DNA of 64,000 bases from Sympetrum striolatum. Lineage: Eukaryota > Arthropoda > Insecta > Odonata > Libellulidae. Below the pieces are notes generated by a model. The model was given only the letters and a program-made list of their open reading frames with translations. It made no database searches and was not told the DNA's origin. Shown piece after piece: positions 33,218 through 45,700 of this stretch. Made by a program: the position numbers and the translations under genes. Each line of letters starts with the position of its first letter. Position 1 is the first letter of the stretch. The stretch is from positions 54,506,939 to 54,570,938 of the forward strand of contig OX388351.1 of NCBI GenBank assembly GCA_947579665.1. Direction: 5' to 3'.

Positions 33218-34300
33218 CATGACGTATTTTCACAAGACATCGCCAGCAACTGTTAATTTTATTTAATTATTTCTTTGCTTTCCTATCCAAAATATTTGCT
33301 AATAGCAAATTTATGTTTAACATATTCTTCGTCACCTCTATTTCCCAACAGTTCTGTGACTACGATTCAAGAAATTTCAATGCCGAGAGAGAGCTTTTCA
33401 GGAATCTCGGTTGAAGCCTACGTTTGAGGTTGGAGTTCCGTAATGGCTTGACCAACCGGTGATAACCCTCCTCGAGAATCCGAGGTCAGAATGGAGAAGA
33501 ATAATTTATCGAAGATTACCGAGGAGTATAATGAATATTATTACATCTCTAACTAAAACCACAGAGTAAAATATAATTTTTCCAAGGCGGTTTCATACGA
33601 AGCGGATTTTTGAGCGAAAAGTAAGAAATAAAAAATATTTCCCTTAATGCTTCTTCGATTGATTCTTAAATTTGAATTGATTTGAGAAAAAGATTCATTC
33701 TAGGAGAATGAATCTTTTTTTTGAGAGCAGGTGGATAAAATTCTTGAGGACTAAATTTACGCATTTGATCTCTTGCATTTTCGATGACTTTATCTGTTGA
33801 GCAAATTCCAATAAGAGGTTTTATAATGTATTCTATTATCTCAATTCGAGCACTTCCTTCTGACTTAAAATTTTCTCTTTCTATTTCACAAATGGTGTTA
33901 TGGCATGTTATTGGGAGTTACTGGCAAGTAAAGACATGCACGCTATATTATTCAAATGACATGCTTTCCTGAAGATGAGGAATCGAATTGTCATAATAAG
34001 AATTCTTGCTATGTAATGAACAAGTGAGATGATTATTAAGATTATTTATCGTATATTCGCAATAAACCATCTCCTAATATACCAGACATTTTAAATTATG
34101 ATGAATGCAAGATTTAGTATGAAGGCATTCAACTTTCCAAATAGTTTCCTAAAAACTCTCCGTAGGTCTACTGTTTTAAATGGCGCATTAAAAATAATAA
34201 GGCAATCAGGATAATTTATCCGGAATCAAAAATACTAAAGATGTTAGAATCATCTTTCATTATCCAAGCTATCACTACACGCTAATTCTGGCATCGTCGG
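33218..34300. other. Spacer
   Basis: No gene was recognised. A 62-codon plus-strand opening at 33784-33972 has no motif. The palindrome at 33687-33719 is listed separately. Confidence 0.35.
33687..33719. repeat. 15-bp-arm palindrome flanked by TTTGAG
   Basis: AAAAAGATTCATTCT (33687-33701) and its exact complement (33705-33719) enclose AGG. TTTGAG lies directly on both sides (33681-33686 and 33720-33725). The duplication is only 6 bp and T-rich, so the insertion reading is weak. Confidence 0.55.
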
Positions 34301-34760
34301 AGATAGCCACAGATATATATTACTAGATTGGCAGTGGCGGAGGAGAGGGTGAGGCCTCGTGATGCGCATGGCGGCCATCTTACGATCACCCAAATTTGAG
34401 CGTATTCGAATTCTATTTCATAGTATCAGGGGCCCCTATTATGTAACTAACGCGTAAAATGATAGAGTTGGCGTTGGCGACGTACCGATACCGCGATCAC
34501 ATGAGAGATCGCGCTCAGAGCGATTATGGAAGCTTTGTAGTTCGGAGACGTTTCTGGTGAACGCCATGCGTAATGTGTTGCCAAATCTACTGTATTTTTG
34601 ACCGGAAGTCGTCATATATATCGCAAGAAGCACGGATCGAGCTCATTTCAGCGGTAGATTTTGAAGAACCAGCGTGTCGTGGTAAGTAGTGTTCGTTGTA
34701 AGATTTACGCATATTTTAAAGTAATATCGTAAGTTATAGTGTAATGAGATGTTAAGCGGT
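34301..34760 (+). other. CpG-richer stretch with transposon-end-like and promoter-like words
   Basis: This island stands out from the AT-rich surroundings. It holds CACAGATATATATTA (34309, as in the palindrome at 5068), CAGTGGCGGAG (34332, like hAT ends), GGCGGCCATCTT (about 34370, like a YY1 site), GGGGCCCCTATTATGTAAC (about 34430, like some PIF/Harbinger ends) and a hairpin CGCGATC...GATCGCG (34492-34513). None of these assignments is proved. It could be the 5' end of a DNA transposon or a host promoter. Confidence 0.3.
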
Positions 34761-34857
34761 TGTTATAGATACCTTTTATATTGTAGATATAAAGGTATTG
34801 GTCTTGAATAGTTTGTAATTACATGGTAATATTTTAGTGTAAAGTTCCTCCTTAAAT

Positions 34858-35070
34858 GTGCTACATTCACTTTTCTGGCAAAACGTAGTGAATTTGCGGA
34901 TCTTGTGGAGAGCAAGAGGCTCAAGCTGGAAAAACAAATGCTTGAGGTGGAGAAGTTTGCATTTGCAACAGGAAGAGAGGAGGATTGACTTGATGGAACA
35001 GAGCCTGAAATTGCAACGCCAGTCCATGCCATTGGAAAATGAGATCAAGTCCCCGGTGCTTTCCCTTTTG
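34858..35070 (+). pseudogene. Broken coiled-coil coding fragment
   Basis: A plus-strand frame reads RSEFADLVESKRLKLEKQML, then continues into EVEKFAFATGREED before a stop. A neighbouring frame picks up IDLMEQSLKLQRQSM. The heptad-like spacing of Leu with Lys, Arg and Glu suggests a coiled coil like the tails of Myb/SANT-like proteins of Harbinger transposons or of host regulators. The fragment is short and frameshifted, and the family is a guess. Confidence 0.35.
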
Positions 35071-35905
35071 GAGACTTATCTGAGTTCTCAATTGATTTTT
35101 TTTTCAATTTCAATTTTAGCTTAAATTATTCAATCACATTTATCTTTTAATTTGAATTGCTCAGTTTAAGTATCTCATTTCATTTATCAAAAGTTTTCTT
35201 GTTTATATTTATTTTTTATATATTTGTTTGTTGCTTAGATTATTCAACAAATTTGACTAATAAAAAGATGAAAATGGTATCATTTTTCATTTGGAAGTCC
35301 TGCCTTACCTTTCTGTTACATCTTCATAATACTATTAAGAGTGGATTGTGAAATTATCAGTGGGGAACCAGTGGGTTTTAGACAAAAATATTACAATGAT
35401 ATTCATTCATTGGGAATTGAAATTATCAGTTTCTTAGTTTCCACTACTGTGAAAATATTACTGATTATTAAAGATGAAAAAGAGGAGCACCTATGGTCAT
35501 GCCAGTTTGCTGGGTCTCAAGATTAGTATGGTCCTCAAAAGATGAAGAGAACAAATCAAGGAAATCGTTGGTGGTTCATCTTACAAGAGGTTAATCAGTA
35601 GTACTTTATTGATTCAAATTGATAGTACAAGGGTACTCAACAGAATAATTTTATAAGCTATAAATATTTTTCAACAAACCCTTCTAACCAGCCATGGTCC
35701 AAAACTTTTCTGTTAATTAATTTGAATGCTTGCTTGATCAATTGCAACTTAGAATCTTACCTTAATCAGAATTTTGTAATTTTCAAATTAACTTCTATTT
35801 GCAAGTTTTAAGTACTTTTATTTAATTTGAGTTTTAAGTACTTTTATTTAATTTGAAGTTTTGATTTGGGCTTAAATTAATTTTCATATGAAACTCCAGT
35901 CTTAT
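35071..35905. other. AT-rich spacer before the satellite
   Basis: No gene was recognised. A perfect 26-bp tandem duplication starting AGTTTTAAGTACTTTT lies at 35804-35855. The satellite begins at about 35906 without a transition zone. Confidence 0.45.
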
Positions 35906-38000
35906 TCCACTTTTTTTCCTTAATTTTCCTCATGTTATCGAGAAATTATCGAAGAAATCAACACAAGCGAATAATTTTACCGAAAATTCAATTTTTTTCC
36001 TTTTTTATTTCCCCTAATTTTCCTCATTATATCGAGATATGATCGAAAAAGCAACAAAAACGAATAATTTTAGCGAAATTTCAATTTTTTTCCTCTTTTC
36101 TTTTCTTAATTTCCTCATTTTATCGAGATATTATCGAAAAAAGAAACATAAACAGATAATTTTGAAGAAATTTTATTTTTATTCCTCTTTTTATTTCTTA
36201 ATTTTCCTCATTCAATCAAAATATAATCGAGAAAAGAAACAATAACAGATAATTTTGGCGAAATTTCAATTTTTTTCATCTTTTTTTTCCTTAATTTCCT
36301 CATTTTATGGAGATATTATCGAAAAAAGAAACAAAAACAGATAATTTTTGCGAAATTTTAATTTCATTCCTCTTTTTTTTCCTTAATTATACTCATTTTA
36401 TCGATATATTACCGAAAAAAAAAACAAGAAAAACGAATAATTTTATCGAAATTTCAATTTTTTTCCGCTTTTTATTTCTTAATTTTCCTCATTTAATCAA
36501 AATATAATCGAAAAAAGAAACAAAAACAGATAATTTTGGCGAAATTTCAATTTTTTCCCTATTTTTATCCATGATTTTCCTCATTTTATCGAGATATTAT
36601 CGAAAAAAGCAACAAATACGAATAAATTCAGTGAAATTTCAATTTTCATCCTCTTTTTTTCTTTATTTTCCTCATGTTATCGAGATAATATCGAACAAAA
36701 AAACAGATAAATTTTGGCGAAATTTCAATTTTATTCCTATTTTTTTTCCTTAATTATCCTCATTTTATCGATATATGACCGAAAAAAGCAACAAAAAAGA
36801 ATAATTTTAGCGGAATTTCAATTTTATTCCTCTTTTTTTCCTTAATTATCCTCATTTTATCGATATATCACCGAATAAAGCAACAAAAACGAATAATTTT
36901 TTGGAAATTTCAATATTTTTTTCCTCTTTTTTTCTATAATTTTCCTGATTTTATCGTGATATGACCGAAATAACCAACACAAACGAATAATTTTAGCGAA
37001 ATTTCAATTTTTTTCCTCTTTGTTTTCCTAAATTATCCTCATTCTATCGAGAATTTATCGTAAAAAGCAACAAAAGCGAATTAATTTTGCGAAATCTCAA
37101 TTTTTTCCATCTTTATATCCATAAATATCCTCATTTAATCGAGATATTATCGAAATAAGCAACAAAAACGAAAAAATTTAGCGAAATTTCAATTTTTATC
37201 CTCTATTTTTTCATAATTATCCTCATTTCATCGAGATATTATCGAAAAAAGCAACAAAAGCGAATAATTTTAGCAAAATTACAAATTTTTTCCACTTTTT
37301 TCCCTTAATTTTCCTAATTTTATCAAGATATGATAAAAAAAGCAACAAAAACTAATTATATTAGCGAAATTTAATTTTTTCCCTCTTTTTATCCATAATT
37401 TTCCTCAATTTATCAAGATATTATTTGAAAAAAGCAACAAAAACAGATAATTTTGGCGAAATTTTAATTTTATTCCCCTTTTTTTCCTTAATTATACTCA
37501 TTTTATCGATATATTACCGAGAAAAACAACCAAAACAAATAATTTTATCGAAATTTCAATTTTTTTCCGCTTTTTATTTCTTAATTTTCCTCATTTAATC
37601 AAAATATAATCGAGAAAAGAAACAAAAACAGATAATTTTTGCGAAATTTCAATTTTTTTCATCTTTTTTTTCCTTAATTTTCCTCATTTTATCAAGGTAT
37701 GATACAAAAAGCAACAAAAACAAATAATATTATCGAAATTTCATTTTTTTCCCTCTTTTTATCCATAATTTTCCTCATTTTATCAAGATATTATCGAAAA
37801 AAGCAACAAAAACAGATAATTTTGGCAAAATTTTAATTGTATTCCTCTTTTTATTTCTAAATTTTCCTCATTTAATCAAAATATAATCGAGAAAAGAAAC
37901 AATAACAGATAATTTTGGCGAAAGTTAAATTTTTTTCATCTTTTTTTTCCTTAATTTCCTCATTTTATCGAGATATTATCGATAAAAGAAACAAAAACAA
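35906..38000 (+). repeat. 92-bp satellite, block 1 (forward)
   Basis: Tandem units of about 92 bp follow the pattern TTTTCCTCATTTTATCGAGA, TATTATCGAAAAAAGCAAC, AAAAACGAATAATTTTAGCG, AAATTTCAATTTTTTTCCTC and then TTTTTTTCCTTAA. Two variant types alternate here. One has GATATTATCG with AACGAATAATTTTAGCG; the other has CAAAATATAATCGAGAAAAG with AACAGATAATTTTGGCG. The block ends abruptly at about 38000, where the same units continue in reverse. All open frames in it (leucine/phenylalanine/lysine-rich) are translations of the repeat. Confidence 0.95.
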
Positions 38001-41000
38001 ATGAGGAAAATTAAGGAAAACAAAGATGGAAAAAAATTAAAATTTCGCTAAAATTATTCAATTTTGTTGCTTTTTTCTGTCATATCATGATAAAATAAGG
38101 CAAATTATAAAAAAAGAGGCATAAAATTAAAAAAACGCCAAAATTATCTGTTTTTGTTTCTTTTTTCAATAATATCTCGATAAAATGTGGAGATTAAGGA
38201 AAAAAGAGGAAAAAAATTGAAATATCGCTATAATGTTTCGTTTTTGTTGCTTTTTTCGATAATATCTCGATAAAATGAGGAAATTTATGGATAAAAAGAG
38301 GGAAAAAATTGAAATTTCTCAAAATTAATTCGTTTTTGTTGCTTTTTTCGATAATATCTCGATAAAATGAGGAAATTTATGGATAAAAAGAGGGAAAAAA
38401 TTGAAATTTCTAAAAATTAATTCGTTTTTGTTCCTTTTTACGATAAATTCTCGATAAAATGTGGATAATAAAGGAAAACAAAGAGGAAAAAAATTGTAAT
38501 TTCGCTAAAATTATTCGTTTTAATAGCTTTTTTTGTCATATCTCGATAAAGTGAGGAAAATTATAGAAAAAAAAGAGGCAAAATATTAAAATTTCCCTAA
38601 AATTTGTCGTTTTTGTTGCTTTTTCAATAATATCTCGATAAAATGAGAAACTTTATGTTTAAAAAGAGGGAAAATTGAACTTTCGCTAAAATAATTTTTC
38701 TTGTTGCTTTTTTTTCGTATCTTGATAAAATGAGGAAAATTAAAGAAAAAAAAGTGGAAAAATTATAAATTTCCCTTAAATTATTCGCTTTTGTTGCTTT
38801 TTCCGTTAATATCTCGATAAAATGAGGAAAATTAAGGAGAAAAAAGGGGAAAAAAATTGAAATTTCGCTAAAATTATTCGTTTTTGTTGCTTTTTTCGAT
38901 AATAACTCCATAATCTGAGGAAAATTATTGGGAAAAAAGAGGGAAAATATTGAAATTTTGCTAAAATTATTTGTTATTGTTGCTTTTTTCGATAATATCA
39001 CGATAAAATGAGGAAAATTAAGCGAAAAAAGAGGAAAAAAATTGAATTTTCGCAAAAATTATTCGGTTTCCTTAATTTTTCGATAATTTCTCGATAACAT
39101 GAGGATAATTAAGGAAAAAAAGAGGAAAATAATTGAAATTTCGCTAAAATTATCCGTTTTTATAGTTTTTTCGGTCATATCTCTATAAAATGAGGAAAAT
39201 TAATGATAAAAATTAGGCAAAATATTGAAATTTCCCTAAAATTATTCGTTTTTGTTGCTTTTGGCTATAATATTTACAAAAGATAAGGAAAATTTAGGAA
39301 AATCTAAAACATAAAAATTGAAATTTCGCTAAAATTATTTGTTTTTGTTGCTTTTTTCGGTCATATATGGATTAGTTGAGGATAATTAAGGAAAAAAAGA
39401 GGAATAAAATTGACATTTTGCCAAAATTATCGGTTTTTGTTTATGTTTTCGATAATATCTAGATAAAATGAGGAAAATCAAAAAAAAAGAGAAAAAAAAT
39501 TGAAATTTCGTTAAAATTATTCGATTTTATTGCTTTTTTCGGTCATATCACGATAAAATGAGGAAAATTGTAGAAAAAAAGAGGGAAAAAATTGAAATAT
39601 CACTAAAATTATTTTTTTTTGCCACTTTTTTTTCATATTTTGATAAAATTAGGAGAATTAAAAAAAAAGTGGAAAAAATTTGAAATTTAGCTAAAATTAT
39701 TCATTTTTGTTGTTTTTTTCAATAAGATCTCGATAAAATGTGGAAAATTAAGGAAAAAAAGAGGAAAAATTGAATTTTCGCAAAAATTATACGTTTTTGT
39801 TGATTTTTTTCAATAAGATCTCGATAAAATGAATAAAATTAAGGAAAAAAAAGAGGAAAAACATTGAAATTTTGCTAAAATTATTCCTTTTTGTTGCTTT
39901 TTTTGGTCATATCTCGATAAAATGAGAAAAATTAAGGATAAAAAACACGCAAAATATTGAAATTTCCCTAAAATTATTCGTTTTTGTTGCTTTTTTCGAT
40001 AATATCTCGATAAAATGAGGAAAATTAAGGAAAAAAAAGAGGAAAAAAATTGAAATTTCGCTAAAATTATTCGTTTTTGTTGCTTTTTTCGATAACAACT
40101 CGATAAAATGAGGAAAATTATGGAAAAGAAGAGGGGAAAAATTGAAATTTCGCTAAAATTATTCGTTCTTGTATCTTTTTTCGGTCATATCTCGATAAAA
40201 TGAGGATAATTAAGGAAAAAAAAGAATAAAACTGAAATTTTGCTTAAATTATTCATTTATGTTTCTTTTTTCGATAATATCTCGATAAAATGAGGAAAAT
40301 TAAGGAAAAAAGGGGAAAAAAATGGAAAGTTCGCTAAAAGTGTTTGTTTTTGTTGCTGTTTTTTCATATCCTGATAAATTAGGAAAAGTAAGGAAATAAA
40401 AGTGGAAAAAATTTGAAATTTTGCTAAAATGATTCGCATTTGTTGCTTTTCTCGATAATATCTCGATAAAATGAGGAAAATTAAGGAAAGAACAGGGAAA
40501 AAAATTGAAATTTCGCAAAAATTATTCGTTCTTGATTCTTTTTTCGGTCATATCTCGATAAAATGAGGAAAAAAAGAAAACAAAAAGACTCAAAATATTG
40601 AAATCTCGAATAAATTATTCGTTTTTGTTGCTTTTTTCGTTAATATCTAAAAAAAATGAGGAAAATTAAGGAAAATATAGAGGATAAAAATTGAAATTTC
40701 GAAAAAAAATTATCCGCTTTTGTTGCTTTTTTCGACAATATCTCGATAAAATGAGGAAAATTAAGGATAAAAAAAAGAAAAAAATTGAAATTCCGCGAAA
40801 ATTTTTCGTTTCTGTTGCTTTTTTGGTCATATATCGATAAAATGAGGTTAGTAAAGGAAAGAAAAAGTGGCAAAATATTGAGATTACCCTAAATTTATTC
40901 GTTTTTGTTGCTTTTTTCGACAATAACTCAAAAAATGAGGAAAATTAAGGATAATATAGAGGATAAAAATTAAAATTTCGAAAAACATTATTCGCTTTTG

Positions 41001-42779
41001 TTGCTTTTTTCGATAATATCTCGATAAAATGACGAAATATAAGGAAAAAAAAGTAGAAAAAGATTGAAATTTCGAAAATAATAATTCGTTTTTGTTGCTT
41101 TTTTCGATAATAACTCCATAAACTGAGGAAAATTATTGGGAAAAAAGAGGGAAAATATTGAAATTTTGCTAAAATTATTTGTTATTGTTGCTTTTTTCGA
41201 TAATATCACGATAAATGAGGAAAATTAAGCGAAAAAAAGAGGAAAAAAATTGAATTTTCGCAAAAATTATTCGGTTTCCTTAATTTTTCGATAATTTCTC
41301 GATAACATGAGGATAATTAAGGAAAAAAGAGGAAAAAAATTGAAATTTCGCTAAAATTATCCGTTTTTAAGTTTTTTCGGTCATATCTCTATAAAATGAG
41401 GAAAATTAATGATAAAAATTAGGAAAAATATTGAAATTTCCCTAAAATTATTCGTTTTTGTTGCTTTTGTCTATAATATTTACGAAAGATAAGGAAAATT
41501 TAGGAAAATCTAAAACATAAAAATTGAAATTTCGCTAAAATTATATGTTTTTGTTGCTTTTTTCGGTCATATATGGATTAGTTGAGGATAATTAAGGAAA
41601 AAAAGAGGAATAAAATTGACATTTTGCCAAAATTATCGGTTTTTGTTTATGTTTTCGATAATATCTAGATAAAATGAGGAAAATCAAAAAAAAAGAGAAA
41701 AAAAATTGAAATTTCGTTAAAATTATTCGATTTTATTGCTTTTTTCGGTCATATCACGATAAAATGAGGAAAATTGTAGAAAAAAAGAGGGAAAAAATTG
41801 AAATATCACTAAAATTATTGGTTTTTGCCACTTTTTTTTTCATATATTGATAAAATTAGGAGAATTAAAAAAAAGTGGAAAAAATTTGAAATTTAGCTAA
41901 AATTATTCATTTTTGTTGTTTTTTTCAATAAGATCTCGATAAAATGTGGAAAATTAAGGAAAAAAAGAGGAAAAATTGAATTTTCGCAAAAATTATACGT
42001 ATTTGTTGATTTTTTTCAATAAGATCTCGATAAAATGAATAAAATTAAGGAAAAAAAGAGGAAAAACATTGAAATTTTGCTAAAATTATTCCTTTTTGTT
42101 GCTTTTTTTGGTCATATCTCGATAAAATGAGAAAAATTAAGGATAAAAAACACGCAAAATATTGAAATTTCCCTAAAATTATTCGTTTTTGTTGCTTTTT
42201 TCGATAATATCTCGATAAAATGAGGAAAATTAAGGAAAAAAAGAGGAAAAAAATTGAAATTTCGCTAAAATTATTCGTTTTTGTTGCTTTTTTCGATAAC
42301 ATCTCGATAAAATGAGGAAAATTATGGAAAAGAAGAGGGGAAAAATTGAAATTTAGCTAAAATTATTCGTTCTTGTATCTTTTTTCGGTCATATCTCGAT
42401 AAAATGAGGAAAATTAAGGATAAAAAAGAGGAAAAAAATTGAAATTTCGCTAAAATTATTCCTTTTTTGTTGCTTTTTTCGGTAATAAATCGATAGAATG
42501 AGGATAGTTAATGAAAGACAAAGTGGAAAAATATTGACATTTCCCTAAAATTATTCGTTTTTGTTGCTTTTTTCGATAATATCCCGATAAAATGAGGAAA
42601 ATTAAGGAAAAAAAGGGGAAAAAAATTGAATTCTCGCAAAAATTTTTGGTTTTCCTTGATTTTTTCGATAATATCTCGATAAAATGAGGAAAATTTAGGA
42701 TAAAAAAGAGGAAAAAAATTGAAATTTCGCTAAAATTATTTTTGTTTTGTTGCTTTTTTCGGTAATATATCGATAAAAT
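38001..42779 (-). repeat. 92-bp satellite, block 2 (inverted)
   Basis: The same monomer in reverse orientation (TTTTTTCGATAATATCTCGA, then TAAAATGAGGAAAATTAAGG). Within it a higher-order repeat of about 2206 bp is visible: TCGATTTTATTGC recurs at 39521 and 41727 with matching neighbours over more than 1 kb. Confidence 0.95.
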
Positions 42780-45700
42780 TTTGAGAAATTACAATTTTTT
42801 CCCTCTTTTTATCCATAAATTTCCTCATTTTATCGAGATATTATCGAAAAAAGCAACAAAAACGAATTAATTTTGAGAAATTTCAATTTTTTCCCTCTTT
42901 TTATCCATAAATTTCCTCATTTTATCGAGATATTATCGAAAAAAGCAACAAAAACGAAACATTTTAGCGATATTTCAATTTTTTACTCTTTTTTTTTCTT
43001 AAAATTCATCATTTCATCTAGATATGACCGAAAAAAGCAACAATTACGAATAATTTTTGCAAAATTTCAATTTTTTCCTTCTTTTTTTCCTTAATTCTCC
43101 TCATTTTATCAAAATATAATCGATAAAAGAAACAAAAAACAGATAATTTTGCCTTAATTTCAATTTTATGTCTCTTTTTTTCTAAAATTTTCCTTATTTT
43201 ATCATGATGTGACCGAAAAAAGCAACTAAATTGAATAATTTTAGCGAAATTTCAATTTTTTTCCTCTTTGTTTCCCTTAATTATTCTCATTTTATCGAGA
43301 TATTATCGAAATAAGAAACAATAACAGAAAATTTTGGCGAAAGTTTAATTTTATTCCTCTTTTTTTCCTTAATTATACTCATTTATCGGTATATTACCGA
43401 AAAAAACAACAAAAACGAATAATTTTAGCGAAATTTCAATTTTTTTCCTCTTTTTATTCCTTAATTTTACTCATTTTATCAAAATATAATCGAGAAAAGA
43501 AACCAAAACAGATAATTTTGGCATAATTTCAATTTTTTTTCCTCTTCGTTTTACTTAATTATCCTCATTTTATGGAGAAAATGTCGTAAAAAGCATCAAA
43601 AACGAATAATTTTAGGGAAATTTCAATTTTTTTCCTATTTGTTTAACTTAATTTTCCTCATTTTATGGAGAAAATAAAAACCAACAAAAACGAATAATTT
43701 TATCGAAATTTAGTTTTTTTTTTCCTTATTTTTTTCAGATATTATCGAAAAAAGCATCAAAAACGAATAATTTTACGGAAATTTTGATATTTTGCCTCTT
43801 TTTTATCATTGATTTTCCTTATTTTATCGAGATATGACCAAGAAAAGCAACAATAACGAATAATTTTTGCGAAATTTCAATTTTTTTCCTGTACTTCTTC
43901 CTTAAATTTCATCATTTTATCGAGATATGACCGAAAAAAGCATTTAAAACTAAAACGTTTTGATAATTTTCAATTTTTTTCCTCTTTTTTTTCCTTAATT
44001 TTCCCCATTTTATCGAGATTTTATCGAAAAAAGAAACAAAAACAGATAATTTTAGCGAAATTTCAATTTTTTCTTTTTCCTTTTTCCTTAATTTTCTTCA
44101 TGTTATCGAGATATTATCGAAAAAAGCAACAAAAACGAATAATTTTAGCGAAATTTCAATTTTTTCCTCTAAATTTTCCTTAATTTTCCTCATTTTTTTG
44201 AGATATTATCGAAAGAAGCAACAAAAACGAATAATTTTACGGAAATATCAATATTTTGGCTCTTTTTATCCCTAAATTTCCTCATTATATCGAGATATGA
44301 TCGAAAACGCAACAAAAACGAATTCTTATATTCGAAATTTCAATTTTTTTCCTCTATTTTTTCCTTAATTATCCTCATTTCATCGAGATATTATCAAAAA
44401 AAGCAAAAAAAACGAAAACATTTAGCGAAATTTCAATTTTTTTCCTCTTTTTTTTCCTTAAATAACCTTACTTTATCAAGAAATTCTCGTAAAAAGCAAC
44501 AAAAACGAATTAATTTTGCGAAATTTCAATTTTTTCCCTCTTTTTATCCATAAATTTCCTCATTTTATCGAGATATTATCGAAAAAAGCAACAAAAACAG
44601 ATAATTTTGGCCAAATTTTATTTATATTTCTCTTTTTTCCTAAATTATACTCATTATATCGATATATTACCGAAAAAAACAACAAAAACGATTAATTTTA
44701 GCGAAATTTTTAAATTTTTTTCCTCTTTCATTTCCCTTAATTTTCCTCATTTCATCGCGAGATTATCGAAAAAAGCAACAAACGCAAATAATTAAAGAAA
44801 AATTACAAATTATTTTCACTTATTTCCTTAATACATTATTTTATTAAGATATGATAAAAAAGCAACAAAAACAAATTACATTAGCGAAATTTCATTTCTT
44901 TCCCTCTTTTTATCCATAATTTTCCTCTTTTTATCAAGATATTATCGAAAAAAGCAACATAAACGAATAATTTTAGCGAAATTTAAATTTTTTTCCTCTT
45001 TTTTTCCTTAATTTCCTCAATTTATCGAGATGTTATCGAAAAAAGAAACATAAACATATAATTTTGAAGAAATTTTATTTTTATTCCTCTTTTTATTTCT
45101 TAATTTTCCTCATTCAATCAAAATATAATCAAGAAAAGAAATAAAAACAAATAATTTTGGCGAAATTTCAATTTTTTTGATCTTTTTTTTTCCTTAATTT
45201 TCCTCATTTTATCAAGATATGATAAAAAAAGCAACAAAAACAAATAATATTATCGAAATTTCATTTTTTTCCCTCTTTTTATCCATAATAATCGTCATTT
45301 AATCAAAATATAATCGAGAAAAGAAACAAAAACAGATAATTTTGGCAAAATTTTAATTTTATTCCTCTTTTTATTTCTTAATTTTCCTCATTTAATCAAA
45401 ATATTATCGAGAAAAGAAACAATAACACATAATTTTGGCGAAATTTTAATTTTTTCATCTTTCTTTTCCTTAATTTCCTCATTTTATCGAGATATTATCG
45501 AAAAAAGAAACAAAAACAGATAATTTTGGCAAAATTTTAATTTTATTCCTCTTTTTTTTCCTTAATTAAACTCAATTTAACGATATATTACCGAAAAAAA
45601 CAAGAAAAACGAATAATTTTGTCGAAATTTTAATTGTATTCCTCTTTTCATTTCTTAATTTTCCGCATTTAATCAAAATATAATCGAGAAAAGAAACAAA

